Shown here: positions 22,099-30,374 of the stretch, one piece after another
How the letters are laid out: the number at the start of each line of letters is the position of its first letter
Position numbering within the stretch: the first letter of the stretch is position 1
Assembly: GCA_035502515.1 (NCBI GenBank)
Contig: DATJUH010000346.1
Location: forward strand, 1-32,927
DNA length: 32,927 bases
Source of the DNA: Fen-671 sp035502515
GTDB lineage: Bacteria > Actinomycetota > Acidimicrobiia > Acidimicrobiales > Palsa-688
Direction: 5' to 3'
Notes under the pieces: model-generated
Told to the model about the DNA's origin: nothing
The model's input: the letters and a program-made list of their open reading frames with translations, nothing else
The model's database searches: none
Translations under genes and position numbers: made by a program

Positions 22099-22202
22099 TC
22101 GTTTGGCGCCTTGACGCCGGGGGTGCCCGGTGGGCGGTGTGGCCGTGCCGGCGGGCCGGCGCGCCTGCCGCGGCGGCTCGGCGGGCCATCTCCTTGCTCC
22201 CA

Positions 22203-22217
22203 CGCCCTTTTTGGGCG
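22203..22217. terminator. Hairpin with T5 loop
   Basis: CGCCC - TTTTT - GGGCG, a compact stem loop about 105 bp after the lipoprotein stop. Confidence 0.4.
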
Positions 22218-22222
22218 AAACC

Positions 22223-22263
22223 TTTGCGCGCTAGGGTAACGATAAGAGCATCTGGCGCGCAAA
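22223..22263. terminator. Inverted repeat with 23-nt loop
   Basis: TTTGCGCGC (22223-22231) and GCGCGCAAA (22255-22263) form a perfect 9-bp stem. On either strand the base of the stem is an A/T run, similar to a bidirectional terminator, between convergent genes. The loop contains TAGGGTAACGAT, which could alternatively be promoter-like. Confidence 0.5.
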
Positions 22264-22351
22264 AGTCGTGGCGGGAAGCCGGAAAATGCCGGGGGACCCT
22301 GGAAAACCGTGACCCCGGAGTGCCGGCCCTCGCCGCCGCTTCCGACAACCC

Positions 22352-23545
22352 TCAGGGTTCGAAGACAGCGCCGTCCACTATTTCCGTGTAACCGAGCTTT
22401 CGCAAATCCTCTTGTTGTTTGCGGGCGTTGCGCGCCCGCCGGACGACGTTTACCACCAGCAGGGGGTCGTCTTGCCTACGGTTCCGGGCCGCGGCCAGGC
22501 CACGCAGCAGGTCTTCTTCCGTAGCGCACGTTACGGCCACTTTGGCCTGCTCAGGCATGAACAGCTCTCTGTCGACCATGTCGCAAATGCGTTCGAAACC
22601 GATGGAAAAACCGCACATAGGCAGAGCCGGAGCCCCAAAACGGGCCGTCATACCGTCGTAGCGCCCACCGCCGCCGAGCGAGTAGGAGACGTCGGGATGG
22701 GAGATCTCGAAGATCTGCCCGGTGTAATAACCCAACCCCCTCACCAGGTTCGGGTCGAAACGAGCGGGCACGCCCTGTGACCGCAGCGCGGCGAGCGTTT
22801 CCCGGAGGGCGTTTTCGGCCTCGCCTTCGGCCGTTATTTCGGCCACGGCGAGCCGTTCGAGCAACTCGCCGACGGCGCCGGCGGCGTGGCCGGCCCGGGT
22901 GAGCTCGGCCGCCACCTCGGCGGGGTCGGACCGGTCCAGCTTGTCGAGGGCGATGTAGACCTCGTCGGGACGGTCCAACTGGCCGAGGTAGTGTTCGACA
23001 GTCGCCCGCAGGAGGCGCCGGTCGTTCAGCCGGACCGTACCTCCCTTTATCCCGACGCTTTCCAGGGCTTCGATGGTGGCACTGCAAAGTTCTATTTCGG
23101 CGGCAATGCCGGCCTCACCGACGATATCTATGTCGCACTGCGTGAACTCCCGGTACCTCCCTCGCTGTGGCCTCTCGGCCCGCCAAACGGGAGCGATGTG
23201 GGCCGCCTTGAACGGCATCGGGAGGTCGTTCAAGTGGTTGGCTACGAAACGGGCCAGCGGCACAGTCAGGTCGAAGCGCAGGCCCATGTCCGCCAGTTCC
23301 CCGCCGGCCTGGAGCTCCTCTTCCAGCCGGGCGCCCCGCTTCAGGACCTTGAAGATGAGCTTTTCGTTTTCGCCCCCGCCGCTCCCCACCAGCACTTCCA
23401 GGTCTTCGAGGGCGGGCGTTTCGATAGCTTCGTAGCCGTAACGAGCGTACACGTCGAGGATGCGGGCCGTAACCCGACGTCGCAGCTCGGCATCGGGAGG
23501 GCCGATGTCGCGCATGCCGCGCACGGCCTGAGCTCGTTGGGCCAC
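22352..23545 (-). CDS. hisS: Histidyl-tRNA synthetase
   Basis: Charges tRNA-His in the cytoplasm. Class II motifs in order: AVRGMRDIGPPD, YEAIETPALEDLEVLVG, motif 2 APVWRAERPQRGRYREFTQCDIDIVG, the HisA motif LVRGLGYYTGQIFEI, and motif 3 GGGGRYDGM...GFSIGFERI. The presence of the HisA loop argues for a real synthetase rather than HisZ. About 397 residues from GTG 23545, preceded by GAGG at 9 nt; ATG 23587 would add 14 residues. The C-terminal region after motif 3 (about 75 residues, AKVAVTCATEEDLLRGLAAARN...RKQQEDLRKLGYTEIVDGAVFEP) is shorter than the usual anticodon-binding domain of about 90 residues and looks divergent. The gene is divergent from the ABC exporter. Confidence 0.92.
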   Translation of the reverse strand: MAQRAQAVRGMRDIGPPDAELRRRVTARILDVYARYGYEAIETPALEDLEVLVGSGGGENEKLIFKVLKRGARLEEELQAGGELADMGLRFDLTVPLARFVANHLNDLPMPFKAAHIAPVWRAERPQRGRYREFTQCDIDIVGEAGIAAEIELCSATIEALESVGIKGGTVRLNDRRLLRATVEHYLGQLDRPDEVYIALDKLDRSDPAEVAAELTRAGHAAGAVGELLERLAVAEITAEGEAENALRETLAALRSQGVPARFDPNLVRGLGYYTGQIFEISHPDVSYSLGGGGRYDGMTARFGAPALPMCGFSIGFERICDMVDRELFMPEQAKVAVTCATEEDLLRGLAAARNRRQDDPLLVVNVVRRARNARKQQEDLRKLGYTEIVDGAVFEP

Positions 23546-23664
23546 GAAACCTAGCCTCGCCTGGGACGAGGCGCGGCGCAAGGTCATTTGCGGAATCCGA
23601 ACTTTGCCGGGGTGTGGCCAGCCCGCGTCGGAGCTACACGCTTGAGCGCCTGGCCCGGACCGGC

Positions 23665-23670
23665 TACCGT
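23665..23670 (+). promoter_or_regulatory. -10 element TACCGT, leaderless start of the ABC-2 ATPase
   Basis: TACCGT, 7 nt (CACTTCG), then GTG at 23678. This decides the start against the upstream TTG at 23588. Confidence 0.5.
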
Positions 23671-23677
23671 CACTTCG

Positions 23678-24628
23678 GTGGTGGGTGCAGCACAAGTATT
23701 TCCTGACGCGGTCATCGAAAAACCGGCCAACGAATGTATTGTCATCACCGGGCTCAGGAAGTCGTTCGGGTCGGTGAAAGCCGTGCAGGGGGTGGACATT
23801 TCCATCGCCCGGGGCGAGACCGTCGCCCTCCTCGGGCCGAACGGTGCCGGTAAGACCACGACAATCGACGTGCTCCTCGGTCTGCAGCCGCCCGACAGCG
23901 GGAGCATATCGGTGTTCGGCCGCTCTCCTGCCCGAGCGGTGCAGGAGGGGCTGGTGGGGGGGATGCTGCAGGTCGGCTCCCTGGTAAGGGACATGAAGGT
24001 GCGCGAACTGGTGGCCATGGTGGCCGCCCTCTACCCGAAACCGCTCGACGTCGACAAGGCCCTCGAGATGGCGGGCATCGACGAGATAGCCAACCGCTTG
24101 ACGAACAACCTCTCCGGGGGTCAGGTCCAGCGGGTGCGCTCCGCCATCGGCCTGGTGGGTGACCCGGAGCTCCTGGTGCTCGACGAGCCGACGGCAGCGC
24201 TGGACGTCGAAGGACGGCGGGCCTTCTGGGCTTCGATGCGGGGAGTAGCGGCCAGCGGGAAGACGGTACTGTTCGCCACTCATTACCTGGAGGAAGCGGA
24301 CGCCTTCGCCGACCGGGTCGTGCTCATGGCCCGGGGCAAGGTGGTCGCCGATGGGACGCCCACCGAGATAAAGGCCAACGTCGGTGCTCGTACCATCAGG
24401 GCCACTCTTCCAGGAAGCGACCTGGCCGTCCTTGGCTCATTGCCCGGTGTCTCGGTGGCAGAGGTCCATGGCGACGGCATCATTTTGCGTTGTTCGGACT
24501 CCGACTCTGCGTTGCGGGCCTTGTTGGGCCGGTTCAGTGATGCCCGTGACGTAGAGGTCCACGGGGGGAGCCTGGAGGAGGCTTTCATCGAGCTGACGGG
24601 CGAAGAAGAACTCGAGGCGGCGCAATGA
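23678..24628 (+). CDS. ABC-2 type exporter ATPase (DrrA/CcmA-like)
   Basis: 316 residues from GTG 23678. Walker A GPNGAGKT at 53-60, signature LSGGQVQR at 145-152, Walker B LLVLDEP at 165-171 and switch H202 in FATHYLEEAD. A C-terminal ~80-residue extension (TIRATLPGSDLAVLGSLPGVS...) is typical of drug/antibiotic-type ABC-2 ATPases. It overlaps the permease start by 4 bp (ATGA), so the two subunits are translationally coupled. The transported compound is unknown; drug, lipid or polysaccharide export are all possible. Confidence 0.93.
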   Translation: MVGAAQVFPDAVIEKPANECIVITGLRKSFGSVKAVQGVDISIARGETVALLGPNGAGKTTTIDVLLGLQPPDSGSISVFGRSPARAVQEGLVGGMLQVGSLVRDMKVRELVAMVAALYPKPLDVDKALEMAGIDEIANRLTNNLSGGQVQRVRSAIGLVGDPELLVLDEPTAALDVEGRRAFWASMRGVAASGKTVLFATHYLEEADAFADRVVLMARGKVVADGTPTEIKANVGARTIRATLPGSDLAVLGSLPGVSVAEVHGDGIILRCSDSDSALRALLGRFSDARDVEVHGGSLEEAFIELTGEEELEAAQ

Positions 24629-25353
24629 CGGCCATTACTTACGCTCGTTACGACATGAGGCGGCTCTACCGGAACCGCCGCTTCCTGATTTTCACCATCG
24701 GGTTCCCCCTCCTCCTTTTCCTCTTCATAGCCAACTCCAACAAGGACGTGAAACTCGAGGGGATACCGTTCCCCGTTTACTACCTGACCGGGATGATGGC
24801 GTGGGGCACGATGAACGCGGTTTCCGCCGGCGGAGGCATTATCTCCTTCGAGCGCTCGGTCGGCTGGACGCGCCAACTGCGCATAACGCCGTTACCGGTC
24901 GGCGCTTATATTGCGACCAAGGTGGCGACGGGTTATGTCCTGGCCTGTACGACCATCGTCGTGCTGTACATCGGTTCGGTTACGGTCCCGGTGCACTTGA
25001 CCGCCGGAGGTTGGCTCCTCATGACGGCGCTCGTGCTGGTCGGCCTGCCGCCTTTCGCTGCCCTCGGCGTCTTTTTAGGCCATGCGGTCAAGCCTGACAC
25101 CCTGGGCCCAGCGCTCGGGGTCATAAGCAGCATATTCGCCCTGCTCGGCGGGGCCTGGTTCCCGCTCAGCACGTCGGGCACGCTTTACGACGTGACGAAG
25201 CTGCTGCCCTCTTACTGGCTGGTGCAAGCGGGGAAGGCCGGGTACACCCACCAGGTGTGGCCCCTCGAAGGGTGGATCGTACTCGTGGTCTGGACAACGG
25301 CGTTCACAGTGCTGGCCGTGCGGGCCTACCGTCGCGACACGGGGAAGGTTTAG
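24625..25353 (+). CDS. ABC-2 type exporter permease
   Basis: 242 residues, six predicted membrane helices in the ABC-2 layout: a cytoplasmic start (MTAITYARYDMRRLYRNRRF), first helix FLIFTIGFPLLLFLFIA, then YYLTGMMAWGTMNAVSAGGGIISFERSVGWTRQLRITPLPVGAYIATKV (the conserved coupling region), and GVISSIFALLGGAWFPLSTSGTLYDVTKLLPSYWLVQAG near the end. Partner of the ATPase encoded upstream. Confidence 0.93.
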   Translation: MTAITYARYDMRRLYRNRRFLIFTIGFPLLLFLFIANSNKDVKLEGIPFPVYYLTGMMAWGTMNAVSAGGGIISFERSVGWTRQLRITPLPVGAYIATKVATGYVLACTTIVVLYIGSVTVPVHLTAGGWLLMTALVLVGLPPFAALGVFLGHAVKPDTLGPALGVISSIFALLGGAWFPLSTSGTLYDVTKLLPSYWLVQAGKAGYTHQVWPLEGWIVLVVWTTAFTVLAVRAYRRDTGKV

Positions 25354-25411
25354 GCGCCCACCGGGAGCTGGCCGCACTGCTCCACGACCGGCGTAACTTG
25401 TAGCCCTGTAT

Positions 25412-26497
25412 ATGGGGCCATCAGAGGCGAGAGGGCTGTCGTCGCAGTCGAGCGAGCTGGTCGAGCGGGGCGACGTCGACGCCCTGACTATCTATGTGAA
25501 CGAGCTGGTGGTGGCCAGGCAATGGGAGGAACTGGCCGCTCTCCGGGAGAGATGCCAGCTGGCCCTCCAGCGCGGCAAGCAGTTGTGGGGGGTGGCCGCT
25601 TACATCGAGTACCGGCTCTGCCTGGAAGGTCCCGGTGAGTGGGCGGCGGCGATGCTCGAACTGGGCACCGGGCGTTTTGCCTTTGGCCCGTTGCCAGAGG
25701 TGGCCGCATCCACCCACACCTGGTCGGAGCTCTCTCCCCACCTTCACCCCACGCCTCAGGCGGCAATGGCGGCTCATGAAAGAGTGACGCGGGGCGAGGA
25801 CCTGGCCGGCGATGCGGTGGCCGCCCGGCTGCCCGAGGTGCTTGACATGCCTTTGCGGCTGGAAGGGTGGGAGCCGGCCTACGCGCTGGCTGAATACCGC
25901 CCGGACCGGATGGAGGCGCCGCCGCCCAAACTGCCGGCGCTTCAGCCCAGCAGGTCCGGGCCCGGAGGACGGCTGAAAGCGGGTTCTGCCGGCCGGGAGG
26001 ATGAGGTCCTGGCGGCGGGCAACGGCCGGACGTCGGGACGGGCGGAGACCGATGACGTCACCACTGCGTTGGAAGACCTCGTCAGCGCCTGGACGGCCGA
26101 ATCGAACGGGCGGGCTGAGGCGGTGTCGGTGCGGGGTACGGCATTTGACGCCGTTTCCGGCCTCGGCGCCCGCCTGACTGAGATCGTAGAACTGGCCCCA
26201 GGCCAAGCACTGGCCGCCATGGCCTGGGCGGCAGCGGACGGCGGTGCCCATGGACGGAGAAGAGGGGCAGCGCCGGGCCGCTTCGGCGCCTGGTGGGTGG
26301 TCGGGGCGCTCGGCGACCTAATTGACACGTGGCCTCCACCGCCCGACGACCTGGCGACGGTGCTCGGCGATTTGCGTTGGTATGCCTGGGGGAGCGGAGA
26401 GCCGGTAACCGGATGGGCGTTGCGGCTGGCTGTCGAGGCCCGGAACGGACAGCGCCAGGGCCGGGCCTGGGCCATCTCGGCCACAGACGCGTCTTAG
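25412..26497 (+). CDS. Conserved hypothetical protein upstream of tlyA
   Basis: 361 residues, not assigned. The N-terminal ~150 residues are mostly helical with a conserved feel (LVERGDVDALTIYVNELVVARQWEELAALRERCQLALQRGKQLWGVAAYIEYRLCLEGPGEWAAAMLELGTGRFAFGPLPEVAASTHTWSEL). The middle (about 170-215) is Pro/Gly/Arg-rich and probably disordered, and the C-terminal ~140 residues are helical again (WWVVGALGDLIDTWPPPPDDLATVLGDLRWYAWG). No signal peptide, no membrane helix, no catalytic motif. I have a vague memory of similar proteins next to tlyA in related actinobacteria. ATG start; TAACTT (25394-25399) and TAGCCC (25401-25406) are nearby -10-like sequences. The next gene starts 14 nt after the stop. 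Confidence 0.75.
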   Translation: MGPSEARGLSSQSSELVERGDVDALTIYVNELVVARQWEELAALRERCQLALQRGKQLWGVAAYIEYRLCLEGPGEWAAAMLELGTGRFAFGPLPEVAASTHTWSELSPHLHPTPQAAMAAHERVTRGEDLAGDAVAARLPEVLDMPLRLEGWEPAYALAEYRPDRMEAPPPKLPALQPSRSGPGGRLKAGSAGREDEVLAAGNGRTSGRAETDDVTTALEDLVSAWTAESNGRAEAVSVRGTAFDAVSGLGARLTEIVELAPGQALAAMAWAAADGGAHGRRRGAAPGRFGAWWVVGALGDLIDTWPPPPDDLATVLGDLRWYAWGSGEPVTGWALRLAVEARNGQRQGRAWAISATDAS

Positions 26498-26511
26498 CCG
26501 GGCGGCCCGTT

Positions 26512-27237
26512 ATGCCGAAAAAGAAACGCCCTCCCCTGGTGGCTCTGGTCCCCTTGGTCGGCCGGCTATACCCTGACGGTAACCCGGAAGATCTGGTGGC
26601 ACGGGGCTACGTCCTGGTGGACGGGGCGCCCGTCTTCAACGTCAATGCCTTCGTACGGGCGGGCGCGGCCATAAAGGTGCTCCGGCCCAAACCGCTGAAA
26701 GGCACGTTGAAACTGGCTCACGCCATTGCTGCTTTTGGCCTTGAGCTTTCGGGCACGGTGGCGGTGGACGTCGGCGCCGCCGCCGGCGGCTTTACCCAGG
26801 CGTTGCTCGACGCCGGCGCCACCCGCGTCTATGCCGTCGACGCCGGCGTCGGCCAGCTGCGAGGCTGGTTGCGGACGGACCCCCGGGTAGTGAACCTCGA
26901 GCACACCAACCTGGCCCGGCTGGACCAGACCCTCGTCCCGGAACCGGTCGACATAGTGGTCATTGACCTGTCCTACCTGTCCCTCACGGCCGCCGTACCC
27001 CAGCTCGACGACCTGGACCTGGTGCCCGAAGCTCATTTGATCGCCCTCGTCAAGCCCACCTTCGAGCTTCAGAGCGGACAACTGGCGGCGGCTCCCGACC
27101 AGGTGTCGGCGGCCGTGACGAAGGCCAGCCGGGCGCTTCGTGATGCCGGATGGGCCCCGGCCGGCCAAGCCGCGTCGCCGGTGCTCGGTTCACGAGGGGC
27201 CGTCGAGGTCCTCCTGCTCGCCAGGCGACGCCCGTAA
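26512..27237 (+). CDS. tlyA: TlyA-family rRNA 2'-O-methyltransferase
   Basis: Probable S-adenosylmethionine-dependent methylation of ribosomal RNA; in mycobacteria TlyA methylates C1409 of 16S and C1920 of 23S rRNA. 241 residues, shorter than the usual ~268. A divergent S4-like RNA-binding part (about 15-55, LVARGYVLVDGAPV) is followed by the FtsJ-like methyltransferase: SAM motif DVGAAAGGFTQ at 86-96, YAVDAGVGQLRGWLRTDPRVVNLEHTN, IDLSYLSL near 151-158, and the catalytic-type lysine K181 in LVKPTFE. ATG 26512 is chosen because upstream in-frame sequence overlaps the preceding gene. It probably forms an operon with the preceding gene. Confidence 0.9.
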   Translation: MPKKKRPPLVALVPLVGRLYPDGNPEDLVARGYVLVDGAPVFNVNAFVRAGAAIKVLRPKPLKGTLKLAHAIAAFGLELSGTVAVDVGAAAGGFTQALLDAGATRVYAVDAGVGQLRGWLRTDPRVVNLEHTNLARLDQTLVPEPVDIVVIDLSYLSLTAAVPQLDDLDLVPEAHLIALVKPTFELQSGQLAAAPDQVSAAVTKASRALRDAGWAPAGQAASPVLGSRGAVEVLLLARRRP

Positions 27238-27359
27238 TCTGCCCCGGAGCGGCCGGCCCACCGGCCCACCGGCGCTCTCACCCCTGTCCGGTCCTCGTGC
27301 TGAGGATGGCTGGGGGGCGGAACGCCGGCCTGACCGGTGTGGTGGTCCAGGCGGCTAGG
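27238..27359. other. Convergent spacer between tlyA and the giant surface protein
   Basis: Contains a short hairpin TCCTC-GTGCT-GAGGA at 27292-27306 and GGCCCACC iterations near 27255-27275. No gene seen. Confidence 0.4.
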
Positions 27360-30300
27360 TCAGACGAGCCCGGTGCACTGGCCTTCGCCCCCACCGGCAA
27401 CCTGATTGGCCGTGCCGGCATCGGTGGGGGCCGGGGTATTGCCGGAGCAATCGAGGGCGCCGCCCACAGTGTTGCCCGAGACGGTGGCGGCCGAAGCGGA
27501 ACTATTGCCCGACACCACTGCCACTCCACTCACCGAGTTGGAGTCGACCAATGTCGCCCCGTTGTCGTACATAACACTGAGCGGCCCGGTGACGGTGTTG
27601 TCGGTGACGGTCACCCCGGCAGTGTCCGAACTGACATCGACCGGGCCGGAGATGTTGTCGCCGGCCAGGCTGACAGGCCCGCTGTTGCTGGTCAAGGCCA
27701 ACGGGCCTACGAAAGTGCTGTCGTCTACGGAGGTGGCCGACTGGGACCCGAAGACGGTGAGCGGCCCGTTGAACTTGTCCGGCGCGCAGGACGAGGCTGG
27801 CGCTCCGCCCAGTTCAACCGGCCCGGTGGAGTCGGTCAACGTGACCGGCCCCTTGACACTGGTACCGCACATGAGCACGCTGGCCGCCCCCATTCCAGTG
27901 ATGGGACCTTTGACCGAGGCCCCCACTAAGGCGAGGGCGCCGCCCGAACCGATGGTGACCGGGCCGGACAAGCTCCCTCCCTCCACGCAGGTGCTGTTGC
28001 TGACGGTCAGGGGGCCGCTGGTGCCGGTGGTGATCGTCTGCGAGCAGGTGACCGTCTCGGACAGGCTTCCCTCCGAGCCGGTGTAGTTGGCGTCGCCTGA
28101 GTAAGTGGCGCTCACCTGGTGGGTGCCGGGGGCAAGGTTGGTGATGGGCGGGCTCACGGCCTGGCCGCCGGTCAAGGAGACCGGGCCCGCCACGGCCTGC
28201 CCGTCGAGGGCGAAGCTGACTGTGCCCGATGGGACCGGCCCGGCTGTCGAAGGTGCCGACGGCGACACCTGCGCGGTCAGGGTGACGGCCTGGCCGAAGC
28301 TGGCCGAAGGGGGCGAGGCCGACAAGCTGGTGGAGGTGGCAGCCTGGCCCACGGTCACGGCCCCCGGGTCGGAGGAGCCGAGGTTGGCGCCGTCGCCCGA
28401 ATAGGTGGCGGTGAGGGTCTCCGGGCCCGTGGACATGTAGGTCTCGGAACAGGTAGCAGTACCGGAGGACGAAAGCGGGACGTCCGGGCAGATGGCGGTG
28501 CTGCCGTCGGTGAAGCTCACTGTCCCGGTTGGGGCGGGCCCATTGGTGTCTGCCGCCTCCACCGTGACGGTGGCTGTGTAGGTCACGGTTTGGCCCACCA
28601 CCGGGCCCGTCGTCGATGCAGACAGTGAAGTGGTTGTCGATGCCGGGCTCACCTCGACGGTCGCCTGTGCTGAAGAGCCCAGGTTGGCGCGGTCGCCCGA
28701 GTAGTTCGCCGTCAATACCTCGGCGCCGGGAAGGCGGTAGCTCTGGGTACAACTGGCCGTCCCGTCTGATGACAGGGGGACGTTCGCGCACACCGTCGTG
28801 GTGCCGTTGCTGAAGTCGACCGCCCCCGTCGGGGCCGGCCCCGCGGTGTCGGGCGCGTCCAGCACCACAGACGCGGTATAGGTCACCGGTTGCCCTACCA
28901 CCGCCGTGGCCGTGGCCGTCAATGAGGTGGTGGTCGAGGCCTGGGCGACGGCGGCCGCAGCCTGGCCCGAAGACGAAAGCGTGGCTCTGTCGCCCGAGTA
29001 GGTGGCCGTCACCGTTTGTACCCCCGGTGTCGCGTAAGTCTGAGTGCAGGTGGCGCTGGCGGTGGCCGTGAGGACCAGCCCGGAGCACAGAGTGGCCGCC
29101 CCGTTCGTGAAGGTAACGGTACCGGTGGGCGCCGGCCCGCCGGAGTCCGGCGCCGATACCGACACCGCCGCCGTATAGGTCACCGGCTGGCCCACGACCG
29201 GCGCCGCCACGGAGGCGACCACCGAGGTGCTGCTAGACGCTTTCGACACCGAGACCCCTGCTTGCCCCATCGACGCCAGGGTGGCGTCGTCGCCCGAGTA
29301 GTCGGCCGTCATCATCTCCGGCCCGGGGCCGTCGTAGGTCTGGGTGCACGTGGCCGTGCCATTGGGGGAAAGGGCGACGCCGGAGCACACCGTGGTGGTC
29401 CCATTTGTGAACGTCACCGTGCCGGTGGGCGCAGGCAGATTGGAGTCGCCGGGGGCGTTGGAGCTGACCGTGGCGATATAGGTGACGGGCTGGCCCACCA
29501 CGGGCGCCGAGGTGGAAGCGGCCAAGGAAGTGCCGCTCTCGGCCGGGATCACGTTCACCGTTCTTTGGGCCGACGACCCGACGTAGTTCGTGTCGCCGGA
29601 GTAGGTGGCGGTGAGCGTCTCGTCGCCCGCCGCGTTATACGTCGGCGCGCAGTTAGCCGTAAACGGCGCTGTCGTGGACAAGGCCACGCCGGAACACACT
29701 GTGGTGCTGCCGTTGGTGAAGGTGACCGTCCCGGTGGGCGCCGGGCCGGCCGGCGTCTGCGGCATAACTGTGGCCTGGTAAGTGAACACCTGGCCCGGGA
29801 AGTTGGACGGCGACACGAGTTGCAATTGCGTAGTCGTGGGCGCTGGTCCCACGCTCACACTGGTCTGGCCCGAAGAACCCGTCGTGTTGGCGTCACCGGA
29901 GTAGGTGGCGGTGACGGTCTCGTTGCCGGAGGCCGGGAAGGCCCAGGTGCAGACGGCGGTGCCGTCAGCCGAGACCGGGGCCCCGGAGCACAACGTGGCG
30001 CTGCCGCTCGTAAACGTCACCGTCCCGCCGGGGGCCGGGCCGCCGGGGTAGTCGGACACCGTAGCCGTGTAATCGGCCGGCTGGCCCACCACGGGTGCCG
30101 GCGTGCCTGCCGTCACCGACGTCGAGGTGGCGGCCTCGTTGCTCACGTCGAGCGTGAGCTCTCCCTGCGAGGGCTCGTCCCCCTGAATATCGCCGCTGTA
30201 GGTGGCGAAAACGTACTGGGCGCCCTCAGTGGCGAAACTGGTGGTGCAGGTCGCCGCCATCCCGATGGAAATCTCCTCGATCCCACCGGGAAGGTCAGTG

Positions 30301-30374
30301 ACGGTGTCGACTTGCTGTAGCGGGACGTCGGAGCACAGCTCCGTGGAGCCCTCGGTGAAGTCGACCGTGCCCAT
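27360..30374 (-). CDS. C-terminal part of a giant Ig-repeat surface protein (after the frame break)
   Basis: About 1,004 residues from the ATG at 30374 that continues the protein started at 32548 in another frame. It consists of Ig-like repeats of about 97-100 residues (bacterial Ig-like domain family, pattern VVGQPVTYTATVS...GPAPTGTVTFTNGSTTVCSG...TATCTQ...ETLTATYSGD...SS). The remaining ~230 residues form a different repeat, with GPLTV/GPVTL/NSVSG steps (for example SLAGDNISGPVDVSSDTAGVTVTDNTVTGPLSV) suggestive of a parallel beta-helix. It ends GGGEGQCTGLV with no LPxTG motif or anchor helix. The break at about 30375 separates it from the N-terminal region. An independent start at 30374 is unlikely, because the first Ig repeat would be cut in half. 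Confidence 0.85.
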   Translation of the reverse strand: MGTVDFTEGSTELCSDVPLQQVDTVTDLPGGIEEISIGMAATCTTSFATEGAQYVFATYSGDIQGDEPSQGELTLDVSNEAATSTSVTAGTPAPVVGQPADYTATVSDYPGGPAPGGTVTFTSGSATLCSGAPVSADGTAVCTWAFPASGNETVTATYSGDANTTGSSGQTSVSVGPAPTTTQLQLVSPSNFPGQVFTYQATVMPQTPAGPAPTGTVTFTNGSTTVCSGVALSTTAPFTANCAPTYNAAGDETLTATYSGDTNYVGSSAQRTVNVIPAESGTSLAASTSAPVVGQPVTYIATVSSNAPGDSNLPAPTGTVTFTNGTTTVCSGVALSPNGTATCTQTYDGPGPEMMTADYSGDDATLASMGQAGVSVSKASSSTSVVASVAAPVVGQPVTYTAAVSVSAPDSGGPAPTGTVTFTNGAATLCSGLVLTATASATCTQTYATPGVQTVTATYSGDRATLSSSGQAAAAVAQASTTTSLTATATAVVGQPVTYTASVVLDAPDTAGPAPTGAVDFSNGTTTVCANVPLSSDGTASCTQSYRLPGAEVLTANYSGDRANLGSSAQATVEVSPASTTTSLSASTTGPVVGQTVTYTATVTVEAADTNGPAPTGTVSFTDGSTAICPDVPLSSSGTATCSETYMSTGPETLTATYSGDGANLGSSDPGAVTVGQAATSTSLSASPPSASFGQAVTLTAQVSPSAPSTAGPVPSGTVSFALDGQAVAGPVSLTGGQAVSPPITNLAPGTHQVSATYSGDANYTGSEGSLSETVTCSQTITTGTSGPLTVSNSTCVEGGSLSGPVTIGSGGALALVGASVKGPITGMGAASVLMCGTSVKGPVTLTDSTGPVELGGAPASSCAPDKFNGPLTVFGSQSATSVDDSTFVGPLALTSNSGPVSLAGDNISGPVDVSSDTAGVTVTDNTVTGPLSVMYDNGATLVDSNSVSGVAVVSGNSSASAATVSGNTVGGALDCSGNTPAPTDAGTANQVAGGGEGQCTGLV

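Larger units (their letters stand above)
22099..22351. other. Convergent intergenic region with two hairpins
   Basis: 253 bp between the lipoprotein gene and the end of hisS. No gene supported. It carries the hairpins listed at 22203-22217 and 22223-22263. Confidence 0.5.

Noticed and set aside
22232..22254. tRNA or small RNA gene in the hisS-side spacer
   Set aside because: No cloverleaf or T-loop consensus could be drawn.
22352..24283. 643-residue form of hisS
   Set aside because: The added N-terminal ~246 codons are antisense to the ABC-2 ATPase gene.
29016..30320. 434-codon plus-strand frame opposite the Ig repeats
   Set aside because: It shows the periodicity of the antisense Ig array only.
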